From Larix sibirica (taxonomy: Eukaryota; Streptophyta; Pinopsida; Pinales; Pinaceae), in NCBI GenBank assembly GCA_004151065.3, contig NWUY0300047537.1, positions 4,129 to 16,204 on the forward strand: 12,076 nucleotides of DNA, given 5' to 3'. The position numbers and the translations under genes were made by a program. The notes beneath the pieces were generated by a model, which was not told the DNA's origin, did no database searches, and saw only the letters and a program-made list of their open reading frames with translations. This document shows positions 9,236 through 12,076 of this stretch, one piece after another. Every line of letters begins with the position of its first letter. The stretch's first letter is position 1.

Positions 9236-9343
9236 CCCATCCATATGAGACTCATCCACATCCTTATCCTCCATAGTTTCATCTTCGTCCGCATCCTCCA
9301 GAGATTCATCTTCATCCTCACCCTCTAGAGATTCATCTTCATC
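9236..9343 (-). repeat. 27-bp minisatellite coding a 9-residue acidic repeat
   Basis: Four 27-base units begin at 9343, 9316, 9289 and 9262 on the minus strand. Each encodes a variant of DEDESLE followed by G or D and a variable residue. Unit 1 and unit 2 are nearly identical; units 3 and 4 are progressively diverged. The array is in frame with the N-terminal part of the post-pol ORF and forms its acidic linker. Confidence 0.8.
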
Positions 9344-10012
9344 GTCCTCATCTTGCTCATCTTCTTCCGGTGGGTTCAATAATCAATCCCAGGATGATTG
9401 TATATCCTCCAGAGTGTCGAGGATTAGGAGCTTAACCAATCCATGGTGTGTTAATGCATACGAGGGGTGTTTTGCACCCCTTGTAGCTTTTTCCATTAAA
9501 TGTAATGAACCTAGAAGAAAATAGGGAATGTTTAACCATTATACATGCCTAATATGAGTGAGCAACTTAAGGTGATAAGAAAAAATTACCTAGAATATAC
9601 TCTTGCAAGTCAAATACTTTTGAATGTACAGGGCTACTTCCTTCCAGATTCCAAGCAATTACTCTCGCAAATAGAATTTCCCCCATCACTCCAACACCTT
9701 GTCACCTATGCAGAATTCTTTTGTTGTCTGTTCCAGGGATGTTTTCCTCCTCGCAAACCATATTTCTCTAATTGGAGGTAAACCCATAACCATGTCTATA
9801 GTTTCCTCGGTGACAGGGATTTCAACACCTCTCACCGAGGATTTACCCTCCTATAAATTGTTGGAAAATTCCAACATAATATCGTCATTGAACCCTTTCA
9901 GTTTCTCAAAGTACACCACCCAAACTGCATCCTGAAATAATTGATAAACCTCCCTTCTCAGTCGTAATTGCTCAATACTTCCAGGTTCATGGAATACTCT
10001 AGTACCCCCCAT

Positions 10013-11085
10013 TCCTAAATTGATAATCTAGTATTGTTTATGGAGTTGTAGTATGACGTTACTTCAAATAGTTTTTTGGTTGCAGGAAGAAGGGATATGG
10101 AAAGGTGGTGGTGCTTTATTTCCAAATTGGGTAAGTTTCTATTTACGGAGGATTTTAAAACTATTAATTTCCCATGTGAGCCAGTGGTCTTAGAAGTGGT
10201 GCACCCCCCCCCAACTTAGCCATTTGTGCGTCCACATCCAATCCATATAGAAGTTTCATCCTATGGTACACCATATCAAATTAAGAAATAAACTAAACAA
10301 TTAAAGTGGCCCGTACATAAATTACCTACCAATATTTGAAGGCGGTGGAACATGTAGAGTAGTGATATGCTTTGATGACACAGTAGTGGTGGGACCTTTC
10401 TAACGAAAGTATATGCACAAACTGGCATTGACATGTTTACTTGATGGCGACCAAATAGTTTTGTTTGGAAACGGTTGAAGAGAAATTATTATGCTACTCC
10501 TGCTAAAAAATAAGCAATGTCGCTAAACTTAGAGAAGAAGTCCCAAATTATTGGCAGAAAATATTTGATGATGAACATAGCATAGCAACTTGGAACCCCA
10601 CACATGCTTGGAAGAGTACTTTTACTGAGATTTTGAGTGCAAATTTTAAAAGATGATGCTACTTGAATTTTACATGTGCGAAAAAAAAGTGTTGTATACC
10701 CAAATTATTGAACTATATAGTCATGTTGTTACTCATTAATTATTGTGAAGGAGTAACAGAAAAATAGGAGTAATGGCAGAATAAAAAGTAGCATAGTTTC
10801 AGCAAATATGGCACCAAAATTGCGAATCAGCATAAAAGAAAGATTTTATTTATGGAATAAAAAAAAAATGAAGAACTTGAATGAGTTTTTTTTTCAAATG
10901 CCAACTACTAGAAACCTAGTTTTCTGCTAGCATTAGTCTAGTTGCATTCCTGATGGAATTTTCACAACTAGAATTATTTGATTTTTCTCTAGTAATAGTT
11001 GTTATAAAACTAGTTTTCAACTACTACTTGTCTAGTTGCACCCCAAATGAAGTTTTCACAACTAGATTATTTTTTCGTATGTGGA
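10013..11085 (-). other. Non-coding post-pol spacer of element 2
   Basis: About 1.07 kb between the end of integrase and the ATG of the post-pol ORF. It is AT-rich with many stops in every frame. It holds a tandem hairpin repeat (10913-11077), A/T homopolymers (around 10681 and 10860-10895) and a run of nine C at 10204-10212. A pyrimidine-rich stretch followed by AATTTAG|GA just before the ATG at 10012 could be a splice acceptor. I see no gene or RNA in the rest. Confidence 0.6.
10913..11077. repeat. Two-copy tandem repeat carrying CTAGTTG/CAACTAG hairpins
   Basis: About 70 bases starting at 10913 recur at 11007 (offset 94). Each copy contains an 8-base inverted repeat TCTAGTTG...CAACTAGA with a 20-base loop (10937-10972 and 11031-11066). 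Additional CTAG-containing words crowd the flanks. It sits in the element 2 spacer just after the pol end. Confidence 0.7.
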
Positions 11086-12076
11086 TTAAGAGTAATGTTC
11101 TTCATTCAGCAATACCTGCAAATGAGGGTTAGAAGCAATCTGTTGAACAAAAGAATTATTTGAAGTTGGTTTATGCTATAGCCGCAATCAGTGTCCATTA
11201 GCAAGAAGAGGAATTTGGTCTTCATCTATGGTAACAAGTCAAACAGTTAAATTGATAAATACTGTATCAACCTCGTAAGGACCTAGCCACCTATCCGAAT
11301 TTTACCCTTGAAATATTTGAATCTAGAATCATATAGAAAGGCCCAATCTCTAGGTTGAAATATCTTTTTCTTGATGAGATTATCATTCCATTTCACACGT
11401 TGTTCCTGAACAATATCTGTGTATTGTAGTGTTTTTACTCGTAACTCATCCAACTCATTGAGTTGATTGAACCTATGATTCTGAGCTTCTGTCAAGTCTA
11501 ATCCAACTTCCATAGTATTTCTTAATTTTTTGATTTCAAATTCAATCGAGAAAATTAGACACTTACCATATACCAATTCAAATGGAGCAAATCCTGTAGT
11601 ATTTCACCAAGTAGTTATATATGCCCACAGAGCTTCTAGTAACATTTTAGTCCAGTCTCTAAAATGGTTGGCCACAGCTTTTGTAAGGATATTATCCAAA
11701 ACTTTGTTTGTGCTCTCAACTTTCCCATTGGCTTGTGGATGGTATGGTTAAGTGACACGATGTTTGATCTTATATTTTGATAGAATTTCTTTGATTATGT
11801 CCGTTGTGAATTTTTTCCCTCCATCAATGACAACCTATCTAGGAATTTCATAACGAACAAAAATTTATTCAAATAAGAAATCTATGATAAATTGTTTTGT
11901 ATCTTTTGACAAAGCCTTTTCCTCCACTTATTTGGTGACATAGTTTGTACATACTAGAATGTATTATTTCTGCTTGGATGGAGGGTTGAATGGGCCAACA
12001 AAATCTAGAGCCCATTTTTCAAAAGGTTTTATGACTATATGAGCTTGTAACGGCATTTAGTATGCTTGAATTGGTT
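11086..12076 (-). pseudogene. pol: Decayed Ty3/gypsy integrase (pol C-terminus), partial
   Basis: Translating leftward from the window edge gives an integrase core starting upstream of KPFEKWALDFVGP. Catalytic Asp codons are at 12005-12003 (ALDFVGP) and 11825-11823 (VIDGG) and Glu at 11717-11715 (NGKVEST); the last two are 35 residues apart, so DD35E is intact. Downstream are ELVYGKC, a helical stretch (LTEAQNHRFNQLNELDE) and QPRDWAFLYDSRFKYFKGK. Stops fall at 12059, 11966, 11930, 11867, 11837, 11750, 11606 and 11285. A frameshift at about 11285 is needed to continue into the GPY/F module (LGPYEVDTVF, 11286 onward) and a tail with HKPTS ending at TAA 11088-11086. No chromodomain follows. RT and RNase H lie outside the window. 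Confidence 0.92.

Larger units (their letters stand above)
6830..10012 (-). pseudogene. Long post-pol ORF of element 2, uncharacterised, frameshifted
   Basis: Reading starts at an ATG at 10012 (context GGAATGG, in-frame TAG 21 bases upstream) and ends at TAG 6832-6830. It needs five segments: 10012 to about 9135, about 9160-8165, 8190-7585, 7590-7090 and 7100-6830, each in a shifted frame, with many stops (first segment 9853, 9688, 9661, 9592, 9541, 9385). Intact length would be about 1060 codons. Residues 61-86 carry VRGVEIPVTEETI then MGLPPIREIWF. Residues 145-200 contain FSYHLKLLTHIRHV and NIPYFLLGSL. A very acidic repeat region follows, then a Pro/Gln-rich part, a 28-residue duplication, lysine-rich coiled coil (8320-8260 and 7860-7680) and a C-terminal globular-looking part (about 7550-7090). 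The N-terminal pattern recalls the loosely defined 'putative plant transposon protein' families; this is unverified. The function is unknown. Confidence 0.75.
5810..12076 (-). mobile_element. Element 2: decayed Ty3/gypsy LTR retrotransposon, 3' part
   Basis: Read on the minus strand from the right edge: integrase core and GPY/F end, a 1.1 kb spacer, a long broken post-pol ORF, a clean polypurine tract, and an LTR starting TGTTGGGCCCATG. Gag, protease, RT and the 5' LTR lie beyond 12076. The integrase motifs differ from those of element 1 (YHPQANGKVEST here, against a degraded YHLRENGTIEEF there), so this is another subfamily rather than an inverted copy. The element faces element 1, with both 3' ends meeting near 5757-5810. 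Its exact left boundary is unresolved. Confidence 0.8.

Noticed and set aside
8701-9276. 191-residue plus-strand open frame
   Set aside because: It is antisense to the acidic and Pro/Gln-rich part of the element 2 post-pol ORF. Its Phe/Leu/His-rich composition is the mirror of GAT/GAA repeats.
8791-9321. Minus-strand ORF taken as one protein from 9321
   Set aside because: Its first half (Met/Lys/Arg-rich) is the wrong frame across the acidic repeat. Only the part from about 9160 onward matches the coding frame, so I merged it into the frameshifted post-pol ORF.
10190-10215. G9 run on the minus strand (10204-10212) as another polypurine tract
   Set aside because: It is followed by TGCACC rather than a convincing LTR start with a TATA box, and lies between pol and the post-pol ORF of the same element.

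Overview
The window looks like intergenic DNA from a large, repeat-rich land-plant nuclear genome. It holds no intact cellular gene that I can recognise. Nearly everything is explained by two decayed Ty3/gypsy-type LTR retrotransposons lying tail to tail, with their 3' ends facing each other near position 5800. I cannot name the species. The AT-rich composition, TG...CA LTR signatures and integrases ending in a GPY/F module without a following chromodomain all fit plant non-chromovirus Ty3/gypsy elements.

Element 1 (+ strand, about 1-5809) enters the window in the RNase H end of pol. It continues through a whole integrase in one reading frame (3-1430), a spacer with degenerate repeats (1431-1849), a very long decayed post-pol ORF (about 1850/2184-4817), and a 3' LTR starting at about 4845 with a TATA box at 5100. 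Pol and the main post-pol ORF carry about 30 premature stops between them, yet I find no frameshift inside either.

Element 2 (- strand, about 12076-5810) enters from the right with integrase (12076 to about 11086) of a different subfamily. Next come a 1.1 kb non-coding spacer with a tandem hairpin repeat (11085-10013) and a second long post-pol ORF (10012-6830, about 1060 codons, broken by stops and about four frameshifts). The ORF stop abuts a clean polypurine tract (6827-6819), followed by the 3' LTR from 6818 downward, with TATA and AATAAA signals.

The most interesting point is that two different elements each carry a 0.9-1.06 kilocodon ORF between integrase and the 3' LTR. Both have the same broad plan: a globular N-terminal region with a beta-strand/'I-T-x-L' type motif, a charged low-complexity linker, and coiled-coil sequence. 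I recognise them only as resembling uncharacterised retroelement-associated plant proteins. They show no env-type signal peptide or long membrane anchor. The exact inner LTR boundaries near 5757-5810 are ambiguous and are discussed in the findings.
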